Source: Ustilaginoidea virens (Eukaryota > Ascomycota > Sordariomycetes > Hypocreales > Clavicipitaceae). Taken from it: a stretch of DNA of 64,000 nt. The translations under genes were made by a program, and so were the position numbers. Location: contig NC_057318.1 in NCBI RefSeq assembly GCF_000687475.1, forward strand, positions 4,216,001-4,280,000, read 5' to 3'. Positions 12,453 to 25,100 of this stretch are shown here, piece by piece (positions within the stretch are counted from its first letter, which is position 1; the number at the start of each line of letters is the position of its first letter). Under the pieces are notes generated by a model. The model saw only the letters and a list, made by a program, of their open reading frames with translations, did not search any database and was not told where the DNA came from.

Positions 12453-15400
12453 CAATCCTATAACCGGTATCAACGCCCCTAATAATACGGACCCCCTTAA
12501 TGCCGATTTGGCTTATATTAATAGTATTAACAATAGAATCGTGCCCTTCTAGCCAGGCCCCGTTAATAATATTGCTTTATTTGTAATAAATTAGGATATT
12601 AGTCATCTAATTATACTGCCAAAGAGCAATAAGAATTAAAGGACCGATAGCTAAAGAACCGTTCTAACCGTACCGCTCCTAATGATAAGAAATTCCGTAT
12701 TTTCCTATAGGAATATAAAGGGCCTGCTGACTAAAGCCTTAAAGATACCGATTTTGATGATATCGTTAAAGATATCGAAGTCATAATAGCCAACGTTACA
12801 CGGTAGGATGCAGAGGATACTATTGCACCGCAAATTACAGCTACTCAGTATTTCCAAGCCCCCCTGCAAACAGAGGCATCACCAATTGAGATATTATAAG
12901 CCCTGTAAGATGAATCATACCGACACGCCTTCTTATAGATTGACCCCTTCCGAATGCCCTTACTAGACCGTAATTCTGTCTTTCTAGAAGAAGAACGCTA
13001 TAGTGACCACACCTTTCGCGGAATCCTACCGGATACCGGCGCTTCCGGCCTATTAACAGCAGGCCTAGGTCAAGCAAAGGCCCTAATGAGATTAATAAAG
13101 ACCCTGACTATCGAGGCGATTGATAAAAAGCATACGATGAACTTCGGCGCTAGCTCTGCCATATCTTCCGGTATACTAAATATCCCCACGATATTTGGGA
13201 ATATCCCCTTTTACATCCTTAACAGTAGTACCCCCTTCCTTTATTCTATTACGGATATAGATAGGATAAGCATAAAGCTTGACAATATTGATAACCTATT
13301 AATCCAAGGGGATATTAAAGTCCTAATTATCAGGAAATAGGGACATCTATAGTGGACTCTTAATGCCACGAATACTACAGCCTTTCATCTATCGTCATAA
13401 GAAATCCGTTAGCTACATCATCGATTCGGGCACCCCTTCATCAATAGGCTTACTAAATTGCTTCAACGGGCTAGTTATAATGATATTGACCGCAATATCA
13501 TCGAAAGTATCACCTATATATGCTATTAATGCTAGATGAATGCAAAGGCACCTAGCCGATTCAAATTTATATTAAAGGATAACCGCTAATTTAACTATAA
13601 GATAATCGTAAATATCCTTTATATTAATAATCGGCCGGTATTACATATTATGGATGCCGCGATAAGCTTCCAGGCAGCCAGATTTCTTGATCTATAAAGG
13701 CAGAAGGCCTACGATATTTAGAATGCCCTTAAGGAATGCTAGATTGATACCTACCTTAGCCTACCGGATTAGATTATTTATAATACTAGCCCCAATTTCG
13801 CCTCCGCTAAATTCCGTTATAATACCCGGCTTCTATCTATCAATATGGATGAAATTCCTGTAGAAGCCCACAATAGCATTAGCAAAGTCGAAAGATATTA
13901 CGCCCCGTTACGTAAAGCCTATACTATCGTTAGTAACGAAGTAGGCGATCTAATAATAAAGGAATAGAAATTATAGCTTGCTGTAAAGGCTGTTAATAAC
14001 TCGGCTAGACCCAATAGTCTAGTGCCTACGTTATTAGTCTTTAGAGCATATCCTCGACTTACGGATAACTCACCGCCTAGCTTATTAGTATCACAACGCG
14101 CCTTAATGCTATAAAAGGCTACTAATAAAGCTAAAAATTGCCTCGCCAAGCGATAGGTTCGCAATGCCCTTACCCAATAGAACGGCCCAAATACCCGGCC
14201 CATCTACTGACTACCTATATAGTCAGATATACGGGTATAAAGAGAAAAGGGTAGATAGTACGGGCTATACCGGCTAATCAGCCTCGAAGGTAAGACCTAT
14301 ATTGTGCAGATGCCATATAGCCCCATTAAATTCCGGTCAATGGTTATTAAGCCTTATAACCACAACCTTAATAATCCCGCTGCTAATAATGCTGAAGATA
14401 TCGTCTATACCGAAGGCCCGGCCTGCCCCGGCCGGCTAGAAGTTAGGATACTGGCTCCGGCTGCAGCCGCACCTCCAGCCGCGATAATACCTATAGCCGA
14501 GATATTATCGACACCTACAGCCGTGATATATCCGTCACCAGCTACTAGCTCTAATTAAGCCAGGCCATTATTACTATTACTAGTAAAGGTGGTATCTAAT
14601 ATTATAATTAATAAGGACTAAGAAGAAGCTATTATTAATACTATAGCTTTTAATACCGTTATTAACGTCTCTTTCCTAACCGCGAAAGAGCAAGCCGACC
14701 TGCAGCTTACTAGCCAATTACGCTAGGAAGGGAAGATTATAACCCCTAGAGCCCCTTTCGAATAATCTAACTATATAAAGATAGAAGCATTACAGGCCCG
14801 CGATATATTCCGATTTGTTACCTTTAATATTAGTAAATATAGAGCCTAACGCCTCTTTAACTCACGTATAGTACGAGAGATTAAGGGTAAAGGTATAGAT
14901 ACACCATACGAGAAATCTAGGCTTATAATACAAGGTCATAGTGATAACGAGAAGCAATTAATATTAACTTAGTCCCCTATAATCCAACGGGCTAATTAAC
15001 GGTTACTTATATCATTAGCACTATCACTACAACGCTCTTACGGCTTATTTCTCTGGATATATGATATCATATAGGCTTATATGCAGTCATTAACTACCCT
15101 TAATCGGTCGATCATCGCTAAGCTACCTAAGCAAATAGCCTACTAATACCCTAATAATACTATTATAGAAGTGGTGAAGCCACTATATAGAATAGCTAAG
15201 GCAGGCACCTACTAGTGGGCGACATACTTCCGGCACTATCGCGAGAAGTTGGGCATAACTATATCAACCTATGACCCCTATTTGCTGATATCCGCCGGTA
15301 ATAATAATACTAACCGCACTAGCGATACTAACCATACTAGCGATACTAACTGTACTAGCGATACCAACGATACTAATATATACTTCGGTATCGTGGGTAT

Positions 15401-16385
15401 ATAGACTAACGATACCCTCGGCCTAAGTGACGATACCTTCTTCTAACGGGAAGAACTAGAGCTTACTAAGGCAGGCTTTAACGCCAAGCCTAAGACGAAG
15501 CTATTACCAACCGTGCCCCTAATATTCAACGGATGCATACTAATAGCCACTTCTAATGGCATAATAACGTTATACTAGAAAGGTTAAAGTAAGAAGATCG
15601 CGACTATCGATAAGAATACGCCTATAGCATAGCGTAATTATATCGAATAATACGCTCGCGGCGCTTATATAGCTACAGTCTACCAGCCCGAGGCGTCTTT
15701 TGACCTATCTATCGCGGCATAATACTAGCAACCTAACCCTAACGATATCGCGAGGTTGAATAAGCGCCTTTAATAGCAGCGTGATAACCAAGATCGTGGC
15801 TTACGGTATATTAATCTAGCCCTTACTATAACTAAGCTTTTTGTATTTATTAACGGATCCTTTACTAATAATAAAGATTTGAGCTCCTAGATTGGATATA
15901 TTATTATGCTAGGGAATGAAGAGGATAACCCCACGGATAACGCCTTCCTACTAACCGGTAATATCGTTACTTATAGCTCTATAAAAAGTAAGCGTATAAT
16001 ACGTAGCGCACTCGCTTTAGAGCTGTATAGTATAGTATAAAGGGTCGATATCGCATATACAATAGGCATGACCCTCAATATGATTACTAGCAGGCTGGGA
16101 TTACCGAAGATCCCTATAGTTATATGTATGGATTCGTTTTCATTATACGAATGCCTTATTAAGCTAGGCACTACTAAGGAAAAGAGGCTTATAATAGATA
16201 TTATGGCCCTACGACAGTCATACAAGCGCCGGGAGATATATAAGATCCGTTAGATTAATAGGAATAATAATCTTGCCGACGTAATAACTAAAGGAACGCC
16301 TAATAAAGCCCTTAAGACCTTTATCGACTGAAATCAGGCTATTATACATATAGAAGGGTGGGTGAAGAGGCTAGTCAATATCTGA
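12453..16385 (+). pseudogene. protease-integrase-RT-RNase H relic of inner copia element
   Basis: This continues the inner polyprotein after the nested insertion. The longest open piece (12954-13340) holds the protease with PDTGAS. GAG-pre-integrase and integrase remnants follow (about 13340-14200), then reverse transcriptase remnants (14304-14558 open), a Thr/Asn/Ser/Asp tandem repeat around 15290-15395 (unit encoding T-N-x-T-S-D), and RNase H (about 15840-16370) with the tail HIEGWVKR before a TGA at 16383-16385. The same tail precedes the outer copy's stop. Stops are dense throughout. Domain positions are approximate because the frame is broken. Confidence 0.75.
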
Positions 16386-16679
16386 CTGCATTTGGCTATG
16401 ATTGGTGATATCATGGGTGGCAAGTATGTAGATTTTCCTATATTTAATATTGTATTATTTTACTGCGTTTACTACTGCCCCTTTTTGCCCCTTTGTTTTG
16501 GCTGCGATATTTAATATACCGGCTGCTATACGGTATGAGGCTATACAAGCCGGCCGCGCGGCGCGACGGCATTATCGGCGGCACAACCTGCCGAGACCGC
16601 GCCGCACTTTTCTTTCTATGTGTGCGCCTTATATCCTAGCGATTCCGATATTTGCTTCTATAAAAAGAGAAGCTGCCAG
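16386..16679 (+). other. 3' untranslated region and polypurine tract of inner copia element
   Basis: Non-coding stretch between the RNase H stop and the 3' LTR, nearly the same as 19768-20053 of the outer copy. A purine run aaaaagagaag lies about 7 bp before the LTR and is the likely polypurine tract. An open frame enters from here into the LTR (16620-16850). Confidence 0.6.
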
Positions 16680-17026
16680 TATCGGAATCGCTATCGCAAG
16701 ATGCCCAATTGGGCACATTACGACGGATATGCCGCGCACACCTATTGCGCACGATGTGGCCACTTTGGCCACTTTTGCCCCTTTGCCCCTATGCCCCTAA
16801 GCCCGGTAGGGCACACGGGCAGCCCGGCCCGACCGCGCCGATGCACGTGACTACGGCACGCACAAAAAGGCCATATCGTATAATTACTCTTTTGCTTCCT
16901 TTCTTTCCTTTTAGATAGTCAGTTATAATCAAAGAAGTAATCATACCTTTAACCGGTAACCTCACGGTATATAATACCATACGCGCGACCCTACGTACAA
17001 CTGGGTACCCCGAGTTTATATCAATA
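16680..17026 (+). repeat. 3' LTR of inner copia element (347 bp)
   Basis: Same length as 2167-2513, with about 16 transition differences. The initial TG has become TA and the terminal CA has become TA, both explained by C-to-T or G-to-A change. The target duplication atact follows at 17027-17031. Confidence 0.9.
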
Positions 17027-17031
17027 ATACT

Positions 17032-19767
17032 AGCTAATTTAACTACGAAATTATTGTTAATATTCTTTATATTAATAATCGGCCGGTATTATATATTATA
17101 GATGCTGCGATAAGCTTCTAGGCAGCTAGGTTCCTTAATCTATAAAGATAGAAGGCCCGAGATATTTAAAATGCCCTTAAGGAATACTAGATTGATACCT
17201 ATCTTAGCCCGCTAGATTGGATAATTTATAATGCCAGACCCAACTTCGCTTCTGCCGAATTCTATTATAATGCCCGGCTTCTATCTATCAATATAAATGA
17301 AATTCCCATAGAAGCCCACAATAGCATCAGTAAAGTCGAGAGATATTACGCCCTATTACATAGAGCCTATACTATTGTTAATAAAGAAGTAGGCGACCTA
17401 TTAATAAGGGAATAAAAACTATAGCTAGCTATTAAAGCCGTTAACGATTCTGCTAGGCCTAACGGCCTAATACCTACGTTACTAGTCTTTAGAGCGTATC
17501 CCCGACTTATAGATAACTCACCTCCTAGCTTATCAGTATTATAACGCGCCTTAATATTACAAAAGGCTATTAATAAAGCTAGGAAATGCCTCGCTAAGCG
17601 ATAAATTTACGATACCTTTACCTAATAGAATAGCCCGGATATATAGCCTATCTACCGATTACCCCTATAGTCCGATATATAGGTATAAAGAGAAAAGGGT
17701 GGATAGCATAGGCCGTACCAGCTAATCAGCCTCGATAGTAAGACCTATATCGTATAGATGCCATATGGCCTTGTTAAGTTCCGGTTAATAGTCGTCAAAC
17801 CTTATAACTACGACCTTAATAGCGATCCTGCTGCCGATGATGCTGAAGATATCGTTTATGCCGAAGGACCGGCCTGCCCCGGCCGGATGGAAGTTAGGAT
17901 ACTAGCTGCAGCCGCACCTCTAGCCGCGATGATACCTGTAGCCGTAATATATCCATCACTAGTAAGGGTGGTATCTAATATTATAATCAATAAGGACCAA
18001 AAAGAAGCTCTTATTAACGCTATAGCTTCTAATACTATTATTAACGTCTCCTTCTTAACCGCGAAAGAGCAAGCTAACCTATAGTTTATTAGCTAATTAC
18101 GCCGGGAAGGGAAGATAATAACCCTAGGAGCCCCCTTCGAATAGTCTAACCATATAGAGATAGAAGCATTATAAGCCCGCGAGGTATTCCGATTTATTAC
18201 CTTTAATATCGGCAAATATAGAGCCCAATGCTTCTTTAACTTACGTATAATATAAGAGATTAAGGGCAAAGGCATAGATACGCTATATAAGAAGTCACGA
18301 TTTATAATACAAAGTCACAGTGATGATAAAAAGCAATTAATATTGACTTAGTCACCTATAATCTAATGGGCTAGTCAACGGCTATTTATATCATTGGCCC
18401 TATCACTATAACGCTCTCACGGCTTATTCCTCTGGATATATAATATCATACAGGCTTATATATAGTTATCAACCACCTTTAATCGGTCGATCATCGCTAA
18501 ATTACCTAAGCAAATAGCTTACTAATACCTTAATAATACGATCATGGAAGTAGTGAAGCCACTATACGGAATAGCTAAGGCAGGCACCTACTAGTGGGCG
18601 ACGTACTTCCGGTACTATCGCGAGAAGCTGGGTATAACCACTTTAACCTATGACCCCTATTTGCTAATATCCACTAGCAATACTAATAATACTAACGTTC
18701 CTAACCGCACTAGCGATACCGACCGCACTAATGATATTAATATTCCTGACTATACTAGCGATACTATATGTTTCGGTATCGTAGGTATATAGACTAACGA
18801 TACCCTCGGCCTAAGTGACGATACCTTCTCCTAACAAGAGGAATTAAAGCTTATTAAAGTAGGCTTTAACGCTAAGCCTAAGACGAGGCTATTACCAACT
18901 GTACCCCTAATATTTAATAGATGCATATTAACAGCCAGCAGTAATAGCATAACCTTATGCTAGAAAGGCCAAAGTAAGAAGATTATAACTATCAATAAGA
19001 ATGCGCCTACAGCCTAGCGTAATTATATCGAATAATGCGCTTATAGCGCTTATATAGCTACGGTCTGCTAGCCCGAGGCCTCTTTTGACCTATCTATCGC
19101 GGTATAATACTAGCAACCTGACCCTAATGATATCGCAAGGTTAAATAAGCGCCTTTAATAGCAGCGTGATAACTAGGATCGTAGCCTACGGTACATCAAT
19201 TTAGCCCTTAATATAGCTAAGATCTTTATATTTATTGACGGATCCTTTGCCAATAATAAAGATTTAAGCTCCCAGATTGGTTACGTGATTGTACTAGGGA
19301 ATAAAATAGATACTACGAATAACGCCTTCCAGCTGACCGGCAACATCATTACTTATAGCTCTATAAAGAGTAAGCGTATAACGCATAGCGCACTCGCTTC
19401 GGAGCTGTATAGCATAGTGCAAGGGGTCGATATCGCATACGCGATAGGCACAACCCTTAATATAATTACCAGCAGGCTGGGATTGCCGAAGATCCCTACT
19501 ATTGTATATATAGATTCTTTTTCATTATACAAATGCCTTATTAAGCTAGGCACCACGAAAGAGAAGAGGCTTATAATAGATATTATAGCCTTGCAATAAT
19601 TATATAAGCACTAGGAAATCTATAAGATTCGCTAGATTAATGGGAATAATAACCTCGCCAATGTAATAACTAAGGGAACGCCAAATAAAGCCCTTAAGAC
19701 CTTCGTCGACCGCAATCAGGCTATTATATATATAGAAGGGTGGGTGAAGAGGCCGGTTAATATCTGA
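17032..19767 (+). pseudogene. integrase-RT-RNase H relic of outer copia element
   Basis: Parallel to 13587-16385 of the inner copy, with transition differences. A reverse transcriptase fragment is open at 17758-18084. An RNase H fragment is open at 19285-19599 and contains SALASELYSIVQGVDIAYA, typical of the copia RNase H domain. The reading frame ends with EGWVKRPVNI and a TGA at 19765-19767. Many TAG/TAA codons interrupt the rest. Confidence 0.75.
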
Positions 19768-20053
19768 CTGAATTTGGGTATGATTGGTAATATTATATGT
19801 GGCAAGTGTATAGATTTTCCTATATTCAATATTGTGTATAATGCTGCTTTTACTGCGTTTACTGCTGCCCCTTTTTGCACCTTTGTTTTGGCTGCGATAT
19901 TTAATATACCAGCTATACAGTATAAGGCCGCGCGGCGCGATAGTATTATCGGCGGCATAACCTGCCGAGACCGCGCCATACTTTTCTTTCTATATATGCG
20001 CCTTACATCCTAGCAATTCTAATGTTTGCTTCTATAAAAAGAGAAGCTGCTAG

Positions 20054-20400
20054 TATCGGAATCGCTGTCGCAAGGTGCCCAATTGGGCATATTGCGACGG
20101 ATGTGCCGCGCATACCCGTTGCGCACGATGTGGCCACTTTAGCTACTTTTGCCCTTTTGCCCCTATGCCCCTGAGCCCGATAGGGCATGCGGGCAGTCCG
20201 GCCTGACCGCGCCGATGCACGTGACTACGGCACGCACAAAAAGGCCATATCGTGTAATTACTCTTTTGCTTCCTTTCTTTCCTCTTAGTTAGTCAGTCAT
20301 AATCAAAGAAGTAATCATACCTTTAACCGGTAACCTCATAGTATTTAATACTATGCGCGCGACCCTACGGATAACTAGGTACCCCGAGTTTATATTAACA
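20054..20400 (+). repeat. 3' LTR of outer copia element (347 bp)
   Basis: Third copy of the 347-bp LTR. It retains the terminal aaca lost in the two inner LTRs. The purine run aaaaagagaag precedes it (about 20035-20046), as in the inner copy. Confidence 0.88.
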
Positions 20401-21335
20401 CCGCCAGTAAGTTTATTTAGAATAAATTCTAGTCTACTTAGAGACTAATTCTTTGCCCAACCAGAGTTTTATAAAAATCTATATAAATTAGCGACAGGTA
20501 CGGATATTAATTTAAACACGCCAAGTAAGGATAATAGTACGCATCGCACCTCGACTAAGCCCGATATCCCCTTTAACGCAATATATATAGTAAGTCTTTC
20601 CATCCTATATTTATTCTAATTTAATTTTATCTAACTTTAATTCTAGCCGGATATCGAAAAAATGCGTAAGCAGGCTAGCATTACGCTAGCATATAAATGC
20701 CCTGCTTATATAACTGCAACTCGAAATTATCCTTCTGCCGATCGCACTAATAAGTATTTTATCTAGAATCATTTTCGCCACCCTAATAGTAGTAATACTG
20801 CCGCGAAAGCCCGTATATCTTTTCAATAATGCATTTTATTTTAATTCTAATATATTTTAAATGCCTGCGATATCCAAAAGCAGATTACTAGAGGTTGCAA
20901 AATTAATTCTGCCTATCCTACTACTCCTATTATTAATAATAAGGAAGATAATAATAAAGAATAAATTTAAAAGATAATTAGATTTTTTTAAAAATCCAGT
21001 CAGAAGGGATACCAAGCGCAGTTTTTTTTTTTTAAGTTAAATATAATTAGATACCCAAAGATATATATCCTAGTTTTTTTTCGTATAATAAATTAATACA
21101 GTTAAATCGGAATCTCTTTTCCCTTAATATATAAAAAAATGCAAATATACACATAATAAATTGTAAATATACACGCAATAAAATGCAAATGTACACGCAA
21201 TAAATTATAAATATACCCGCGATAAAATATAACTAGGTAATTTATTTATATTGGAAAACGCTAAGTATAAGTAAATAATTTATTCTCTTTTCTAACCTAA
21301 TTTAAACCTTACTAGTCTGGATAGAATAGTAATAT
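20401..21335. other. AT-rich relic DNA with a degraded coding-like stretch
   Basis: No intact gene. On the + strand about 20401-20950 a broken frame can be followed (for example YKNLYKLATGTDINLN, then NHFRHPNSSNTAAKARISFQ) between TAG/TAA stops. It looks like a RIP-destroyed protein gene or transposase, but I cannot name the family. The remainder (20950-21335) is poly-T and ATA-rich, with a repeated motif like aaatatacacgcaataaa at 21145-21225. Confidence 0.45.
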
Positions 21336-22060
21336 TATTGCAATTCTCAAGGTCACTATAAAAGCAGAGCCTTACTAGCTAGCTAGATGGCACAAGACTG
21401 TCTGCGACCTGTGAACTAATCTTAGTATAAATACTAGATTTTTCACCAAGTCCTAAGACTATACAAGTGCTATAAAGCAGGGCAAGTGTAAAGGCAAGGC
21501 AAATATAAGATAACCAGAAACGCAGGGAAGGTGGAAGTTAAGAGGCATATAGTGCATTAACAGACTCGATTGTGCTACCCTTCTACTATCTAGAAAGAAG
21601 GGGGAAAGCTATCCTATATATACACGAAGGAGGGGTGGGCCCAGGCATCCAGGGAAGCCAGTAAGAGGGCTCCCCGTAATGCTCGCTATGATACGTCAGC
21701 AACCCCGCTATATCCGACCTTTCCAACCACCCTAACCACCGCACTAGTAATTAGTCACCGCACTAGTAACTAGCCACCACGCTAGTGACTAACCACGCTA
21801 ATTTAGCAATGCCACACCACGCTAGTAGGCCGCCACCACGCTAGTAGGCAACCACGCTAATTTAGCAATGCCACACCTTTTCAACAAGGCCTACCTTACT
21901 TGATATACAGTAAATAATCCACTGAAAATCCTTAAGGTAAAAAGGCAAAGGCCTAAGGTAATACTACCATAAGTCCAAGAGGCGGTATAAGGGCCAGAAG
22001 GTTAGTAGGCCAGTAGGGCATAAGGCCAGCAGCCTAGTAGGCTACTATAGGATTTTAACA
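21336..22060 (-). repeat. 725-bp LTR (3' LTR in element orientation)
   Basis: Identical to 28018-28742 as far as I can read. It contains short degenerate repeats with the core cacgctagt, and a 26-bp sequence (ccacgctaatttagcaatgc plus cacacc) present twice, at about 21793-21885. Confidence 0.93.
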
Positions 22061-22068
22061 CCCCCTCT
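22061..22068 (-). other. Polypurine tract of the recent copia element
   Basis: AGAGGGGG on the - strand directly next to the LTR, the same octamer and position as at 5603-5610. Confidence 0.8.
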
Positions 22069-22181
22069 GATTAGCTACTGTAGTAGCAAGCTAATCGTGT
22101 AAAGGATAGGGAAAGAAAATGCAGTAAAAAGTGCTAAGGAAAAACATAGGAAAAACCTTAGTAAAAATATGTTAGTATAAG

Positions 22182-25100
22182 TTAGCAGGCCCTAAGACCT
22201 AGTAACTCGCGGAACCTAGTAAATTTAGGGCCCGGCAGTGGCTTCGTAAGACCGTCAGCAGGCATACTATTAGTAGATAAGTAGGTAATTTTAACCAAGC
22301 CTAGCTGGGCTTGCTCCCTAATATACCGGAATTTTAATAGCGTATGCTTAGTGCGAGCATGCTGATTAGGGTCGTTAGAATTCGAAATGGAGCCCTGGTT
22401 ATCGCAGTATAGCGGTATAGGGCGTAAAATATCAATTTCTAGCTCCTTACAAAGGTTAGAAAGCCACTGTACCTCGCGGATAGTCTCAAGTAATGCATCA
22501 GATTCAGCTTCTAAAGTAGATAGCACTACTAAAGAGGCTCGCTTAGAACGCCAGCTAATAGGACCACTATTAATAGTAGTCAGGAAGCCTCCAGTAGATT
22601 TAGAGGTTTCTTTACAGCCAGCAAAGTCGCTATCAGAATAAGCGGCTATAATAGGCTGTTGGTTGCTTTTAGTAGCACTAAAGCAAATAGCTAGGTTCTC
22701 AGTGCCTTTAAGGTAGCTAAAGCTGCCTTTCGCAGCATTTAGATGTACATTAGTTGCCTTGGACATAAACCGGGAGAGGTATTGGGTAGGAAATGCTAGG
22801 TCGGGCCTAGTCATCATCATAAGCCACATTATAGTGCCAGTAAGGCTCTGATAAAGGCTCTGATCAGTAGGGCTAAGGTCTTTTCCACTAGATTCATTTA
22901 GAATCCCTGGTTGAAGTGGAATAAGCTGAGGTTTAGTATCCTGTAAGCCGAATTTAGCTAAGACCTCTGCTATAAATTGGGCTTGGTGTAGCCATAATAG
23001 ACCTTCCTTCCTATTTCGTATGATTTGTACGCCTAGGAAGAAGGAAGCCGGACCGCGGTCTTCTATAGCATAGACCTTATGAAATTTCCTTTTTAGCTGG
23101 TTAATATAAGTTATATTTGGACCAACTAATAGGCAATCGTCAACATAGGTAACGATAAAGGTGCTGGTTTGCTTATTATAAAAGACGGCAGCATCAGAAG
23201 CTAAAGGTAAAAAACCTTCACTAGAAATTAGGTCTTTAAGCCGGTGTTGCCATTCGCGGGGTGCTTGTTTTAGCCCGTATAGGGCCTTCTTTAGTAAAAT
23301 AGCTTGCTTAATAGAGGGATTAAAGCCGGCTTCTTTAAGTAAAGTTAGTAGCCGTTGCCGTTAAATATCAGACCAAAGCTTGCTATCGCTATTAGTTAGT
23401 AGTAAGCTCTCTGTAAATTCAAGAAATCCATCAGGAATATCCATATAAATGGTCTCAGAAAGTTCGCTATTTAGGAAGGCGCCTATAAAGTCGATCTGCT
23501 CTATTTCCCAGTTATTACTAGCAGCCAAAGCTAGTATAACCCTCCAGGTAGGTGGGATAGAGGTAGAAGCATAGGTATGCTGAAAGTCCTTTCCTTCGAC
23601 TTGCATAAAGCCCTTAACAACTAATCTAGCCTTATATTTTATAGGCTGATTATTAGTATCCTTTTTAACCCGAAAAACAGGCCTATTGCGTATAATTTTC
23701 CTATCAATAGGAACGCTAGACTTAGGAATAAATTGGAAGACTTTAGTATCCAATAGCTGCTCGAATTCCTTAAATAGTGCCTTTATCCAAAGGTCTTTTT
23801 CTTTTTCAGGGCATCGTAGCACATCCTTCCAGCTATTAGGCGTACCATCAGGGGCCTTTTTAGCTAGCTTACGCTTAGCTGCATAGCAGGAATCCCATAT
23901 CAGGTGGTGTAAAGTATTACCTTCCTGAGGGAATAAGTCGGTAGGGCTAGTAGGGTCGGTAGGGCTAGCAGGTATAGCAGGGCTAACAGGGCCAGCAGGG
24001 CCAACAGGGCCAGCAGGGCCAGCAGGGCTAGCAATATCGGTAGGATTAAGGCTAGTAAGGATATCTATAAGGTCATCCTTTGCCGTAGCCGGGGACTGTA
24101 TTATAGGACGGTTATCCAAGGTAGCATTAGTATTAATAACGCTAGTATTAGTAGGGTCCGGTATGCTTTCCAGGTCATCCGGTATAACATTAGTGTCAGT
24201 AATGTTAGTAAGGTTAGTAGAGTTAGTAGGGTCAGGAATGCTTTCTAGGTCATCCAGTAAAATGGCAGGTTCTCTGCTAGATACCCCCTCTGAACCTATA
24301 TTTTGCCCTCTATGAAAGTCTCCTTCCAGGCCATTAGAAATAGGGCCAATACCTTCATTTTGGTAGATAAAGGTGATAAAAGTTGTTTTAGTAACAACCT
24401 TTTTTTTTAGAAGGTAGACCAGGTAGGTATTATTACCTAGAGTGGCAAGGAGCCTACCAGGCTCGGTACGGGGCGCTAATTTGCGGCTTTTTACACGCTT
24501 TTCGTGTGGTATAAGCACTTCAATAGCTGCTCCAATAGCCCTAAGGTTAATAAGGTCAGGATAGTGCTCCGGTGTTATCTGGTCGTAATCCTTTAGTAGC
24601 TCCTGATAGGGGCTAGAAGGTCTGTTAGTAATAGCTGTTATATTTACTAGCATAACAACGCCAGTAATTACAGCAGACCAGAGGTTAGATGGTAGCCTTG
24701 ACCAGGCCATAGTAGCACGTAGTCTATCAGCTATAACCCTAATGGACCGCTCAGCTAGGCCGTTTTGTTCGTGAATATAAGGGCAAGATGTATTAAAAGT
24801 TATGCCCTGTTCGACAAGCCAATCACTAAGCATTTTGTTGATTTCATTTCCACCATCATAGTGAAATTCAACAGGCGTTTTGCCATATCTGACCTGTAGG
24901 CTCTGTATAAAGCTCTGTAATGCTTTAAATACAACAGTGCCTTCCCTATTAGGTAGTAAGTAAAGCCAGCGGAATCGGGATTTTCTGTCTACTAATATAA
25001 GGGCAACAGGTCGTTTGTTATATGGCATAGGTGATATAGCAAAAGTATCACCTTCTATAATATCCAGGCATTTAGCTGGATTTGGAATCGCATCTTTAGA

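Larger units (their letters stand above)
2167..17026 (+). mobile_element. Inner Ty1/copia retrotransposon, interrupted by a second element
   Basis: A complete but dead element with LTRs at 2167-2513 and 16680-17026, flanked by atact duplications. Removing the insertion at 4855-12447 and one copy of its target duplication leaves about 7.26 kb. Order on the + strand: LTR, leader, gag relic (ATG at 2884), [insertion], protease (PDTGAS near 13030), integrase, reverse transcriptase, RNase H, LTR. It inserted in the same orientation into an older copy of its own family. Stops interrupt every domain. Copia assignment rests on domain order (integrase before reverse transcriptase) and on protease and RNase H motifs. 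Confidence 0.85.
17032..20400 (+). mobile_element. Outer Ty1/copia retrotransposon, 3' segment
   Basis: Right-hand part of the element that starts before the window. Its sequence picks up at the point of the polyprotein where 2161 stops. It carries integrase, reverse transcriptase and RNase H remnants and ends with a 347-bp LTR at 20054-20400. The 3' target duplication cannot be checked because the 5' LTR is outside the window. Confidence 0.85.

Noticed and set aside
16386..17026. Considered as one 640-bp LTR
   Set aside because: The 5' copy with its target duplication starts at 2167 and is only 347 bp; the extra left part occurs only at 3' ends and is untranslated region.
20054..20400. Considered as a solo LTR or MITE
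   Set aside because: It directly follows the RNase H stop and purine tract of the outer copia element, so it is that element's 3' LTR.
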